This document shows positions 42,412 through 50,965 of a DNA stretch of 64,000 nt, in pieces. Below the pieces are notes generated by a model. It was given only the letters and a program-made list of their open reading frames with translations. It was not told the DNA's origin and did not search any database. The stretch is from an uncultured Flavobacteriaceae bacterium (GTDB lineage: Bacteria; Bacteroidota; Bacteroidia; Flavobacteriales; Flavobacteriaceae), in NCBI GenBank assembly GCA_943787365.1, contig CALSMD010000001.1, positions 669,042 to 733,041 of the forward strand, in the 5' to 3' direction. Each line of letters begins with the position of its first letter. Position 1 is the stretch's first letter. A program made the position numbers and the translations under genes.

Positions 42412-43431
42412 TTAGGGTTTGCGTAAAATTTCTAAAAGATTGGCATGCATGGCATCGGTATAATCTAAATGTGTGACCATTCTTAGCTTCCCACTTCCCA
42501 TATCGCTTACAAGAATATCATGTGCTTTTAAATTGTCTAAAAACAGCGCTTCGGGAATGTTCGGATTTAATTTAAAAATCACAATATTAGTTTCTACAGG
42601 TTCAACACTCAAAACAGCTTCTAGTTGTTGCAGTACTTCTGCAATGTCTTTGGCTTTTTGATGATCGTCTTTAAGTCGATCGTACTGATGGTCCAACGCA
42701 TAATTAGCTGCTGCTGCGAGCGATCCTATTTGACGCATACCGCCACCCAGCATTTTTCGAATACGCAAGGCTTTGTTCATCAATGCTTCGTCCCCTACCA
42801 ACATAGAGCCTACTGGAGCTCCCAAACCTTTGCTAAAACAGACCGAAATAGTATCGAAAACTTGACCGTATTGAAGTGCGCTTTCAGATTTAGCAACCAG
42901 TGCATTCCACAAACGCGCGCCATCCAAATGGAGTCCTAAATCATGGGCATCACAAACGGTACGGATTTTTGAAATCTCATTAAAATCCCAACACGCGCCG
43001 CCGCCTTTATTGGTTGTATTTTCCAAGGTCACCAAAGAAGTCAAAGGACTGTGGTAAAAATCTGGAGGATTGATTGCTGCTTCTACTTGCGCTGCTGTCA
43101 TCATACCGCGATGTCCGTCCACAAGTTGACACGACACTCCGCTATTAAAAGAAACACCACCGCCTTCATAATTATAGACATGTGCATATTTATCGCATAT
43201 CAATTGCTCTCCGGGTTGAGTATGGAGTTTGATAGCCGTTTGATTGGCCATCGTTCCAGAAGGGAAAAACAAGGCTTTTGGTTTTCCAAAAAGAGCGGCT
43301 ACTCGAGCTTCTAAGGCATTTACCGTTGGATCTTCTGCATAAACATCATCGCCTAATTTGGCAGTCCTCATCGCGTCCAACATCCCTTTGGACGGTCTCG
43401 TAACGGTATCGCTTCTTAAATCTATTTGCAT
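42412..43431 (-). CDS. Low-specificity L-threonine aldolase
   Basis: 339 aa PLP fold-type I enzyme. LRSDTVTRPSKGMLDAM at the N terminus, GDDVYAEDPTVNALE, LHLDGARLWNA and the PLP-lysine block SVCFSKGLGAPVGSMLVG are the standard threonine aldolase signatures. It splits threonine or allo-threonine into glycine and acetaldehyde in the cytoplasm. Length equals the family norm. Divergent from prfB, with 80 bp between starts. Confidence 0.93.
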   Translation of the reverse strand: MQIDLRSDTVTRPSKGMLDAMRTAKLGDDVYAEDPTVNALEARVAALFGKPKALFFPSGTMANQTAIKLHTQPGEQLICDKYAHVYNYEGGGVSFNSGVSCQLVDGHRGMMTAAQVEAAINPPDFYHSPLTSLVTLENTTNKGGGACWDFNEISKIRTVCDAHDLGLHLDGARLWNALVAKSESALQYGQVFDTISVCFSKGLGAPVGSMLVGDEALMNKALRIRKMLGGGMRQIGSLAAAANYALDHQYDRLKDDHQKAKDIAEVLQQLEAVLSVEPVETNIVIFKLNPNIPEALFLDNLKAHDILVSDMGSGKLRMVTHLDYTDAMHANLLEILRKP

Positions 43432-43511
43432 GAATTTTATTTTGGATATAAAACTACATATAATTTTAATTCTATACTATAAATTCTATTTTTGTATTTC
43501 GAAATAAAATT

Positions 43512-44619
43512 ATGATAACACACGATCACATAAAAGATCTTTTTGAGCGCCTTGGAGCGTTGAGGAGGTATCTTTGACTTAGATGCCAAACGTATCGAAA
43601 TTCAAAATGAAGAAGAAAAAACCTTTTCACCTGATTTTTGGAACGATTCAAAAGCAGCCGAGCTGCTCATGAAATCTTTACGAGTCAATAAAAAATGGGT
43701 AAGCGATTTTGAAAAAGCGCAAACTTATACAGAAGACCTAGAAATCTTATTTGATTTTTATAAAGAAGGAGAAACGACTGCTGAAGAAGTTGAAAAACAA
43801 TTTGAGCTTGCCTCCACTTTCTTAGAAGACATTGAATTTAGAAACATGCTTTCGGAAGAAGGCGATGGACTCAGTGCGGTATTACAAATCACAGCCGGTG
43901 CCGGTGGGACCGAAAGTTGTGATTGGGCGTATATGCTCATGCGTATGTATGTGATGTATGCAGAAAAAAACAACTTTAAAATCAAAGAGCTCAACCTCCA
44001 AAATGGGGATGTCGCTGGTATCAAAACCGTGACGCTTCAAATTGAGGGGGACTTTGCTTTTGGATGGCTAAAAGGTGAAAACGGCGTGCATCGATTGGTG
44101 CGCATTTCTCCTTTTGATAGCAATGCCAAACGCCATACCAGTTTTGCCTCGGTCTATGTCTACCCTCTTGTGGACGATTCGATTGAGATCGACATCAACC
44201 CTGCGGATATTGATATCACCACCGCGCGTTCGAGCGGTGCTGGTGGTCAAAACGTAAATAAAGTGGAGACGAAAGTACAGTTAACCCACAAGCCTTCAGG
44301 GATTCAAATTTCATGTTCGGAAACCCGCTCACAACACGACAACCGTTCCAGAGCCATGCAAATGCTTAAATCGCAGTTGTATGAGATTGAACTCAAAAAA
44401 CAATTGGCGCAACGCGAGGATATTGAAGCAGGAAAAATGAAAATTGAATGGGGAAGTCAAATCCGTAATTACGTCATGCATCCCTACAAACTTGTGAAAG
44501 ATGTGCGAACCGCTAAAGAAACAGGCAATGTAGATGCGGTGATGAATGGTGAAATTACTCCCTTCTTAAAAGCCTATTTGATGCTTATGGGACAAAAAGA
44601 AAAACCAGATACGTTATGA
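43512..44619 (+). CDS. prfB: Peptide chain release factor 2 with programmed +1 frameshift
   Basis: The gene starts at ATG 43512 and reads 21 codons to CTT, then TGA (43575-43577). A Shine-Dalgarno-like aggaggtat lies immediately before CTTTGAC, the classic RF2 frameshift site; a +1 slip reads GAC (43576-43578) and continues without stop to 44619, giving about 368 aa, the normal RF2 length. The domain has [14 protein letters not shown] (the SPF anticodon-like motif of RF2) and the GGQ hydrolysis motif in [12 protein letters not shown]2 level thus regulates its own frameshifting: scarce RF2 favours the slip at UGA. The ArsC-like gene overlaps its stop by ATGA. Confidence 0.97.
43563..43578 (+). 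promoter_or_regulatory. Programmed ribosomal frameshift signal of prfB
   Basis: aggaggta followed by tctttgac: an internal Shine-Dalgarno-like sequence spaced to stimulate slippage on CTT TGA C. Without the shift the product would be a 21-residue peptide. The downstream zero-frame ORF is fully open and encodes the rest of RF2. Confidence 0.95.
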
Positions 44620-44957
44620 TAAAAATTTACCACAACAACCGCTGTCGGAAATCGCGTGAAGGACTTGAAACCGTTCAAGCGTCTGAACAGCCCTATGTCG
44701 TTATTGATTATATTTCCAATCCTTTGGATGCAACTGAATTGAAAGAAATCATTACAGTTTTAGGCATTGCACCCATCGATCTTGTGCGTAAGAACGAAGC
44801 GATCTGGAAGTCGGACTACAAAGGCAAAGAATTGTCAGATCACGAACTGATTGAGGCGATGGCAGCACACCCAAAACTTATCGAACGTCCTATTGTGATT
44901 CATAACAATAAAGGCGTAATTGGACGCCCAAATGAGCGGATTCTAGACATTCTTTAG
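44616..44957 (+). CDS. ArsC/Spx family glutaredoxin-fold protein
   Basis: 113 aa beginning [20 protein letters not shown]: thioredoxin-like fold with a single active Cys10 in CRKS, as in ArsC/Spx/YffB proteins, and C-terminal [25 protein letters not shown] with the conserved RP.V..... GRP pattern. The CxxS form is shared with YffB and some arsenate reductases, so it may be a glutathione- or glutaredoxin-linked reductase without arsenic specificity. No arsenic genes are nearby. Overlaps prfB by 4 bp (ATGA), so translationally coupled. Confidence 0.85.
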   Translation: MIKIYHNNRCRKSREGLETVQASEQPYVVIDYISNPLDATELKEIITVLGIAPIDLVRKNEAIWKSDYKGKELSDHELIEAMAAHPKLIERPIVIHNNKGVIGRPNERILDIL

Positions 44958-45046
44958 GGCACTGTAACCCCTTATTATTTAACACAATATTAACCCGAAC
45001 ACACTGTTTAGGAAGTTATTTTTGTGCCCACTATTAACCGATATTT

Positions 45047-47494
45047 ATGAATAAGTATTTCTTATTTGCCCTTACTCTAATTCTAGCTCATAGCTCTTTG
45101 TTTGCGCAAAGAAAAGTGGACAGCTTTGTTGTCTCTGGATCTATCATAGAAAAAGAGAGCCAGCTTCCGCTTGAGTATGCGACCATCGCTTTTTTTAGTC
45201 CAAGCGAAAATAAGATGATTGGTGGGGGTATTACAGATGTCGAAGGAAATTTTAGCATTTCGATTGCTAAAGGAGTCTATACTATTTCCTTTGAATATTT
45301 TTCCTTTGAAACGCTTACAAAACTAAACTACAACATCACTCAAGATGTTAATTTTGGCGTGCTTAAAATGGCGGAAGATCTGCAAGCATTGGATGCTGTT
45401 GACATCATTGCTGAAAGAACGACGGTTGAAATCAAACTAGATAAAAAAATATACAATGTTGGCAAAGACCTCACCGTAAGAGGCGGCAGCGTGAGTGATG
45501 TTTTAGACAATGTGCCTTCTGTTTCTGTGGATATTGAAGGAAATGTTGCGTTGAGAGGGAATGAAAATGTACGTATTTTAATAAACGGAAAACCCTCTGG
45601 TTTAGTGGGACTAAATTCAACAGATGCCTTGCGACAATTGCCCGCAGATGCGATTGAAAAAGTAGAAATTATCACCTCCCCTTCTGCGCGCTATGATGCC
45701 GAAGGCACTGCTGGAATTTTAAATATTATTTTGAGACGTAGCAAACTTCTTGGATTAAACGGAGCCATCATTCTAAATGCAGGGCATCCAGATCAATTAG
45801 GGGCTTCTGGAAATATTAACTACCGAACAGGAACTATAAATATCTTTAATACCTCTGGATATTCTTACAGAAATAACCCCGGAAATTCGACCACAAAAAC
45901 GGAGTTTTTTAACACTGAATACGACGAGGATGGACTGCTTATTCAAGACGATCCAAATACGTATCGGAATGAATACCGCACCTTTGATCGGATTCGAAAA
46001 GGGTTTAACAGCAACACCGGCATCGAGTGGTATATCAACCCAACCACGTCCTTAACATCCGCTTTTTTAGTTCGGAAAAGTGACAATAGCAATGAGACCC
46101 TCAACAGAGCTGAAACCTTGGATGCATCCAAAACACTTGTAAGTCAATCCTTGCGCTATGCTCCCGAATTGGAAACGGATGAAACCACACAGTTTTCTAT
46201 TAATTTTGACAAGCAGTTTCACGGCAATAGCGAACACCGCTTGACTGTAGATTTCCAAGTTGAAAACAGTGCAGAAGACGAAAACTCCATCATTTATAAT
46301 AATTCTGTGGTTGCCGAACGGGTTCAAACCATAGAAGATCAAGAGCGTGTTTTACTCAAAACAGATTTCACGCTTCCCATAGGAGAACACAGTCGTTTTG
46401 AAGCGGGCTATAATGGACGGTTCAGTAAAAACACAACGGATTATACATTAGAATTTGCTGAAAACGATATTTTTGTATTGGATACTGGCGTGAGTAACAC
46501 CTTAATATATAAAGAAGACGTCAATGCATTTTACTCCCAATTTGGGAGCAAATTAAAAGATAAATTTTCATTTTTATTCGGCTTGCGATTGGAGTCGACA
46601 CGAGTGACGATCCAACAACTGAGCAGTAATGAATATAACAACAATAATTATGTGGGACTCTTTCCTACGGTTAATTTAGGTTATGAGTTCTCTGAAACGC
46701 AAAGCTTAACTTTAGGTTACAACCGCCGTATCAGTCGACCCCGCTCACGATTTTTAAATCCGTTTCCTTCCAGAAGTAGTGCAACGAATTTATTTCAAGG
46801 CAATCCAAACATCACCCCAAGTTATTCAGATGGGTTTGACATTGGCTACCTAAACAAATTTGACATTTTAACGCTCAATACCTCTTTGTATTTTAACCAT
46901 GCAACCGATGTGTTCACTTATGTAAGTGAAGATACTGGCGAAGAAGTTGTGGTGGATGGCCAAAGTGTGCCTATCATCCGACGCGGGCCTATCAACTTGG
47001 CTGAAAACGACCGTTATGGGTTTGAGTTTACCTTGACTTATCGTCCTACTAAGAAATGGAATATGAACGTAAATTTCAACCTTTATCAATCCATTATTAG
47101 AGGGAGTTATAAAGGATTGAGTTATGATTCCGAAAACTTAAACTGGTTCATCCGTTTGAATAACAAATACACCTTGCCAGGAAAGGTAGAATGGCAAACA
47201 CGATTGAGTTATAATGGTCCTCGCATAGATGCCGTCAACAAACGGGAAGGGCGGTTTTCTTCAAACATGGCATTTAGTAAAGACCTCTTTAAAGAAAAAG
47301 CGTCTATTTCATTTAGTGTCAATGACCTCTTTAACACACAACGTCGCAATTTAGAATCGACAACACCCACATTTTACAGTGATAGTTATTACCGATGGCG
47401 CGTGCGTTCGTACAATCTATCGTTTACATACCGTTTCAATCAGAAGAAAAAACATGCGCCACGTGGCGGTTTTGGAGATGGTTTTGAGGGGTAA
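45047..47494 (+). CDS. TonB-dependent receptor-type outer membrane beta-barrel protein
   Basis: 815 aa with signal peptide (MNKYFLFALTLILAHSSLFA). A carboxypeptidase-regulatory-like beta domain at ~25-110 (VSGSIIEKESQLPLEYATIAFF) is followed by a TonB plug (~125-225: DVLDNVPSVSVDIEGNVALRGNENVRILINGKPSG, VEIITSPSARYDAEGTAGILN) and a large beta-barrel that ends in SFTYRF.., typical of the outer-membrane-beta-barrel family relative of SusC. It probably takes up a siderophore or nutrient; substrate unknown. No SusD partner is adjacent. A TAnnTTTG-like box (tatttttg, 45017-45024) lies upstream but with no clear -33. Confidence 0.88.
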   Translation: MNKYFLFALTLILAHSSLFAQRKVDSFVVSGSIIEKESQLPLEYATIAFFSPSENKMIGGGITDVEGNFSISIAKGVYTISFEYFSFETLTKLNYNITQDVNFGVLKMAEDLQALDAVDIIAERTTVEIKLDKKIYNVGKDLTVRGGSVSDVLDNVPSVSVDIEGNVALRGNENVRILINGKPSGLVGLNSTDALRQLPADAIEKVEIITSPSARYDAEGTAGILNIILRRSKLLGLNGAIILNAGHPDQLGASGNINYRTGTINIFNTSGYSYRNNPGNSTTKTEFFNTEYDEDGLLIQDDPNTYRNEYRTFDRIRKGFNSNTGIEWYINPTTSLTSAFLVRKSDNSNETLNRAETLDASKTLVSQSLRYAPELETDETTQFSINFDKQFHGNSEHRLTVDFQVENSAEDENSIIYNNSVVAERVQTIEDQERVLLKTDFTLPIGEHSRFEAGYNGRFSKNTTDYTLEFAENDIFVLDTGVSNTLIYKEDVNAFYSQFGSKLKDKFSFLFGLRLESTRVTIQQLSSNEYNNNNYVGLFPTVNLGYEFSETQSLTLGYNRRISRPRSRFLNPFPSRSSATNLFQGNPNITPSYSDGFDIGYLNKFDILTLNTSLYFNHATDVFTYVSEDTGEEVVVDGQSVPIIRRGPINLAENDRYGFEFTLTYRPTKKWNMNVNFNLYQSIIRGSYKGLSYDSENLNWFIRLNNKYTLPGKVEWQTRLSYNGPRIDAVNKREGRFSSNMAFSKDLFKEKASISFSVNDLFNTQRRNLESTTPTFYSDSYYRWRVRSYNLSFTYRFNQKKKHAPRGGFGDGFEG

Positions 47495-47502
47495 CAAACA
47501 AA

Positions 47503-47534
47503 AAAATCCAAAACAGCAATGTTTTGGATTTTGA
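47503..47534. terminator. Terminator after the TonB-type receptor gene
   Basis: Arms aatccaaaac (47505-47514) and gttttggatt (47521-47530), 6-nt loop, with A-run before and T-rich tract after; lies between convergent genes. Confidence 0.85.
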
Positions 47535-47556
47535 TTTAATATAAAGGAAAGCTTAC

Positions 47557-47733
47557 TTATGCTTCTTCCGCTTTTGCTTTTTTAGCGTCTCTCTTTTCTT
47601 TGAAGTGTTCCAAGGCAGAACCTACCAACCAATAAGGGATGGCAAAGGTCAATAAGAAAATCATTAACCAAAATCCTAAGGTTAAAATTGATAAAAATGC
47701 TAAAAATCCTAAATACTGATCAAAATCGAACAT
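47557..47733 (-). CDS. Small membrane protein, unknown function
   Basis: 58 aa from ATG 47733 (MFDFDQYLGFLAFLSILTLGF); a longer frame to 47760 lies partly in a repeat region and is less likely. Two hydrophobic segments (about residues 8-25 and 27-40) and a Lys/Glu-rich tail (EHFKEKRDAKKAKAEEA). No family recognised. The 65-bp segment right behind its start (47744-47808) is repeated upstream of fumC at 52364-52428. Confidence 0.6.
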   Translation of the reverse strand: MFDFDQYLGFLAFLSILTLGFWLMIFLLTFAIPYWLVGSALEHFKEKRDAKKAKAEEA

Positions 47734-47743
47734 GGTATATACT

Positions 47744-47808
47744 TTTGTTTTACACTGCAAATATACTATAAGAAAAATAGTTTTACAACATAAAATTTCA
47801 GATTTATC
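47744..47808. repeat. 65-bp direct repeat, left copy
   Basis: Ungapped match to 52364-52428 with 8 mismatches in 65 (about 88% identity). The two copies bracket the 4.6-kb island that contains leader copy 3, the metalloprotease, the methyltransferase and the REP-RAYT unit. Confidence 0.7.
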
Positions 47809-47829
47809 TATTAAAAATTGATGCTATTT

Positions 47830-48059
47830 TTTGTCATTTAAAAAATTAGTGTAAATTTGAGTATTGATGATGACCCCAAAGTCTAAATCTTTGTAAGCAA
47901 TTTAACCGAAGCTTAAGATATTATTTTATTGGATTATAGAACACTTGGGAAACAAGAGTGACACAATACACGCCGATTTGGGATGTATTGAACCACTCCA
48001 AACAAGATATAATAGAAATAAGCACCACTAGTGGTTTATATACACTAGTTGTAAACAAT
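47830..48059 (+). repeat. Island leader repeat, copy 3 (shorter and diverged)
   Basis: Similar to the middle of copies 1 and 2 (tctaaatct..gta.g..tt.accgaag..., attatagaac..ttggg.aac.agagtg) but lacking about 100 bp with the 40-codon frame. Promoter: TTTG at 47830-47833, 18-nt spacer, TAAATTTG at 47852-47859. The GTG-started peptide is recognisable (47958 onward: ..YTPIWDVLNHSKQDI) with conservative replacements relative to copy 1. It too ends in a GTT core, GTTGTAA at 48048-48054 plus ACAAT, before unrelated DNA. Confidence 0.6.
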
Positions 48060-48108
48060 TTGAGAACGAAAATTCGAACTCAGAAATTAATATTAATGAC
48101 CTTAAATT

Positions 48109-49500
48109 ATGAGAAAAAGAAAACTGTTTTTAATCGCAATTTTAATCTGGAATTTCAATTCTGTATTAGGGCAAAACTTTTGTTTTACCCCCTCGACATC
48201 AAGTAACTTGAATTTAAACTCAAGCGACTTAATGAAAAGGGCAAATAATAGCTCCAATTGTTTGAAAATATATTTTCATGTAATCAGACGAAGTAACGGA
48301 ACTGGAGGACAAACTAATGAAAGTGTTAATGAAGCTTTTAATATTTTAAATCAAGATTTTAATCCTCACAATATATTTTTTAATTGGGATAATCAAATAG
48401 ATTATATTAATAATGACAATTATTACAGCTCTCCAACAACTGCAATTTTCAGTGTAAATAATCATCAAGATGGTATTGATATTTATTTATTTGATGATTC
48501 TTCAAGTGCAGGAGGTAGGGCAAATGGTGTTGGAGAGTCTTCTGAATTTTGGGTTTCTGGTAGTTACTGGAAATCTCCTAATAATTCATTAACAAAATCT
48601 CATGTTATATCTCATGAAATGGGACATGTTTTATATCTTTGGCATACACACCATGGAACATATAATGAAGGAGGAAATGACAATCCTTGTCCTGAATTAG
48701 TCAATGGTTCTAACTCTGCTACTTGCGGAGACTATGTAACTGACACACCAGCTGACCCTCACTTAAGATTTAATGTAAACCAATCAACTTGCGAATGGAA
48801 TAGTTCAGCTACAGATGCCAATGGTAATTCATACAATCCCGATGAAAAAAATGTCATGTCTTATACTGATATTAATTGCATGGAATACTTTACCTCGAAA
48901 CAAGGAGAAAGGATGAGAAATGCAATTGCTACACTACCATACTTAAAAAATGTAGTAGTAAGCTGCGAAACAAGTTGTCCTTCATACTTGAGTATTACAC
49001 AAAAAGTTTCTAGTGGCAGTACGGATAATCAAAAAGCGAAAGTTTCTCTTACAGCAAGTAATATTATTGAATACAATGGCACAGCTAATTACAGTGCTGG
49101 TACAGAAGTTATTTTAAAACCTGGTTTTCATGCGAAAAATGGTTCAGGTTTTTATGCTAGTATAGAAACGTGTACAACAAGTGGATTAAAATCTGCGAGA
49201 ATATCTGCTGATCAAGTAGAAAATAAGAATTCTTTAAAAGTTGAAAATAGTGAGAATTTATTCTTCTCAATTTATCCTAATCCTGCAAAAACTGAAATTA
49301 CAATTAGTTGTCATTTTGAAAGTTCAGTTAGTCTCAAAGTAAACTTGTATAGTGTTTTTGGTACTTTATTAAAGAGTGCTAGTATTATAAATGATAATAC
49401 AACACTTAATATAACTGAAATCCCTAATGGTTTATATATACTAAAAATATATAATTCTAATTCTGAAATTGGAATTCAAAAATTACTAATTCAACACTAA
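48109..49500 (+). CDS. Secreted M43-type zinc metalloprotease with type IX secretion signal
   Basis: 463 aa. Signal peptide (MRKRKLFLIAILIWNFNSVLGQ), then a metzincin-type protease domain with HExxH starting at His169 in SHEMGHVLYLWHTHHG, Cys-containing segments (NPCPELVNGSNSATCGDYVTDTP) and a Met-turn NVMSYTD, as in the pappalysin M43 family. After it, a small coat-hanger-type domain (EVILKPGFHAKNGSGFYASI, ~345-365) and a C-terminal T9SS type A sorting domain (FSIYPNPAKTEITI .. GLYILKIYNSNSEIGIQKLLIQ, ~390-463). So it is exported through the T9SS and probably degrades extracellular protein. First gene of island 3. Confidence 0.9.
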   Translation: MRKRKLFLIAILIWNFNSVLGQNFCFTPSTSSNLNLNSSDLMKRANNSSNCLKIYFHVIRRSNGTGGQTNESVNEAFNILNQDFNPHNIFFNWDNQIDYINNDNYYSSPTTAIFSVNNHQDGIDIYLFDDSSSAGGRANGVGESSEFWVSGSYWKSPNNSLTKSHVISHEMGHVLYLWHTHHGTYNEGGNDNPCPELVNGSNSATCGDYVTDTPADPHLRFNVNQSTCEWNSSATDANGNSYNPDEKNVMSYTDINCMEYFTSKQGERMRNAIATLPYLKNVVVSCETSCPSYLSITQKVSSGSTDNQKAKVSLTASNIIEYNGTANYSAGTEVILKPGFHAKNGSGFYASIETCTTSGLKSARISADQVENKNSLKVENSENLFFSIYPNPAKTEITISCHFESSVSLKVNLYSVFGTLLKSASIINDNTTLNITEIPNGLYILKIYNSNSEIGIQKLLIQH

Positions 49501-49511
49501 ATAAAAATATC

Positions 49512-49895
49512 ATGAAAAATATGTATTTAATTTTAACAATACTTTTTATTTTTACAGGATGTAATGAGAAAGAAGTAGAGCAACAAGAAAATTTAATTTT
49601 AGGTAAATGGTCTTTAATTAAATTTGAACCTGGTTTCTCACCAACAGAAAATTTCACTAATGGTAAAGTTATTTGGTTGTTTCAACAACCAAATAAACTA
49701 AAAGTAGAAATAGATAATACTGTATCTTCTTCGCCAATAAAATCGACTGGAGAGTATGAATTTTCATTAAGTGGGAATCTTATCTCTATTGACATTTTGG
49801 AATACGATTTTTCAATAAATGGAAGCACTTTAGTCATTTCTGATGACCCCTCTTCTGATGGTTTTAAAGCTACTTTTTCAAAAGTGACTGAATAA
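49512..49895 (+). CDS. Lipocalin-like lipoprotein
   Basis: 127 aa with lipobox (LTILFIFTGC). The mature part has the short lipocalin-like pattern LILGKWSLIKFEPG followed by alternating hydrophobic strands (NKLKVEIDNTV, GNLISIDILEYDFSING, STLVISDD), as in small Bacteroidota lipocalin-like proteins. Ligand unknown. It is 11 bp after the metalloprotease, so the two may form one cassette; attC-like element 4 follows within ~10 bp. Confidence 0.7.
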   Translation: MKNMYLILTILFIFTGCNEKEVEQQENLILGKWSLIKFEPGFSPTENFTNGKVIWLFQQPNKLKVEIDNTVSSSPIKSTGEYEFSLSGNLISIDILEYDFSINGSTLVISDDPSSDGFKATFSKVTE

Positions 49896-49900
49896 AAACT

Positions 49901-50032
49901 GTTTACAACAATCTGTATAGTTAATGGCTGCAAAGTGCTAAATATAAAATTAATTGCTTTTTTATAAAAGCTATTGTTAAATTCAAAGTTAAGGAGTTTA
50001 ACACGCCACTAACCATACAGTCACCGTTAGGT
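49901..50032 (+). repeat. attC-like palindromic element 4
   Basis: Begins TTTACAAC and ends in GTTAGGT (50026-50032), which fits the integron GTTRRRY box exactly. Stem arms ctgtatagttaatggc (49913-49928) and gccactaaccatacag (50005-50020) pair at 14 of 16 positions; both exceptions are A/G and become G.T wobbles on the bottom strand. It follows the lipocalin-like gene by 5 bp. Confidence 0.6.
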
Positions 50033-50061
50033 AAAATTAATAAAACAGTAATATTTAAGCC

Positions 50062-50961
50062 ATGAAATATTTATCTTTTCTAAATCCATTTGAATGGATA
50101 AGAGCAACTAAGTTTGTAAAACAGAATTCAAAGTTTGATAAATCAACATATGACTTAGAATTATATCTCTATTCAAAAATATTACATAATAATATGCTTC
50201 ATTATGGTTATTTCGAGGACACCTCTATTAATTGTGAAGCAATTTCATTTAAAGTATTTGAGGATGCACAAAGGAAGTATGCAGAAAATATTATTGAACA
50301 TATTGTAGATATGAATAATCCTATTCTAGATGTAGGCTGTGGCACAGGGGGATTATCTGAATTAATTTATCATAAAAACTCTTATGTTGAAAGTTTAACA
50401 CCAAATAAAAACCAAATTGATTTCATAAATAAGAACTTAAAGCATTTAAAAACACATCATTGTAAATTTGAGCAATTTAAATCCAATAACAAATACAAAA
50501 CGGTTATAAACTCAGAATCATTACAGTATATCTCTCTGAACGAAGCCTTTGAAAAGTTAGACGAAATCATATCATCTAATGGGAGATGGATTGTTATAGA
50601 CTATTTTAGACTAAATGATAATGGAATAAATAAAAGTGGACATATTTTGAAACGTTTTCGCCAAAAACTTCACGAAAATAATTGGAATATTATCTATGAA
50701 CGAGATATTACTTTGAACGTTCTGCCTACTTTATCTTTTACTAATATGTTTGTTGAAAGATTGCTTTTACCTATAAAACATTTCGCATATGAGAAGCTAA
50801 GGTATAAAAAACCAAGGTGGTATTATATGACTCGTAACTTACAAAAATCCATTGATAGTAAAATTGAAAAAGAAACAGCAGCAATTAATCCTGATAAATT
50901 CTTGAAAGAAAAAGCATATATGTTTTTCGTTCTAGAAAAAACTTTACCTAACAAAAAATAA
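50062..50961 (+). CDS. Class I SAM-dependent methyltransferase
   Basis: 299 aa. The glycine-rich AdoMet loop LDVGCGTGG lies at residues ~89-97 and an acidic/aromatic stretch follows (VESLTPNKNQIDFINKN). The flanks (YGYFEDTSINCEAISFKVFEDAQRKYAENII and the C-terminal RWYYMTRNLQKSI) resemble lipid/small-molecule methyltransferases of the cyclopropane-synthase-like group, but no substrate is recognisable. Last ORF of island 3, AT-rich like the other island genes. There is no attC-like element after it; REP DNA starts at 50966. Confidence 0.8.
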   Translation: MKYLSFLNPFEWIRATKFVKQNSKFDKSTYDLELYLYSKILHNNMLHYGYFEDTSINCEAISFKVFEDAQRKYAENIIEHIVDMNNPILDVGCGTGGLSELIYHKNSYVESLTPNKNQIDFINKNLKHLKTHHCKFEQFKSNNKYKTVINSESLQYISLNEAFEKLDEIISSNGRWIVIDYFRLNDNGINKSGHILKRFRQKLHENNWNIIYERDITLNVLPTLSFTNMFVERLLLPIKHFAYEKLRYKKPRWYYMTRNLQKSIDSKIEKETAAINPDKFLKEKAYMFFVLEKTLPNKK

Positions 50962-50965
50962 ACCA

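Noticed and set aside
43669..44619. prfB starting at the internal ATG 43669
   Set aside because: The programmed frameshift site and the 21 upstream codons show that the true start is 43512.
47958..48206. 82-aa ORF reading MTQYTPIWDVLNHS..
   Set aside because: It overlaps the metalloprotease gene in another frame and its first 20 residues correspond to the leader peptide frame; the rest has no coding character. Treated as part of the leader repeat.
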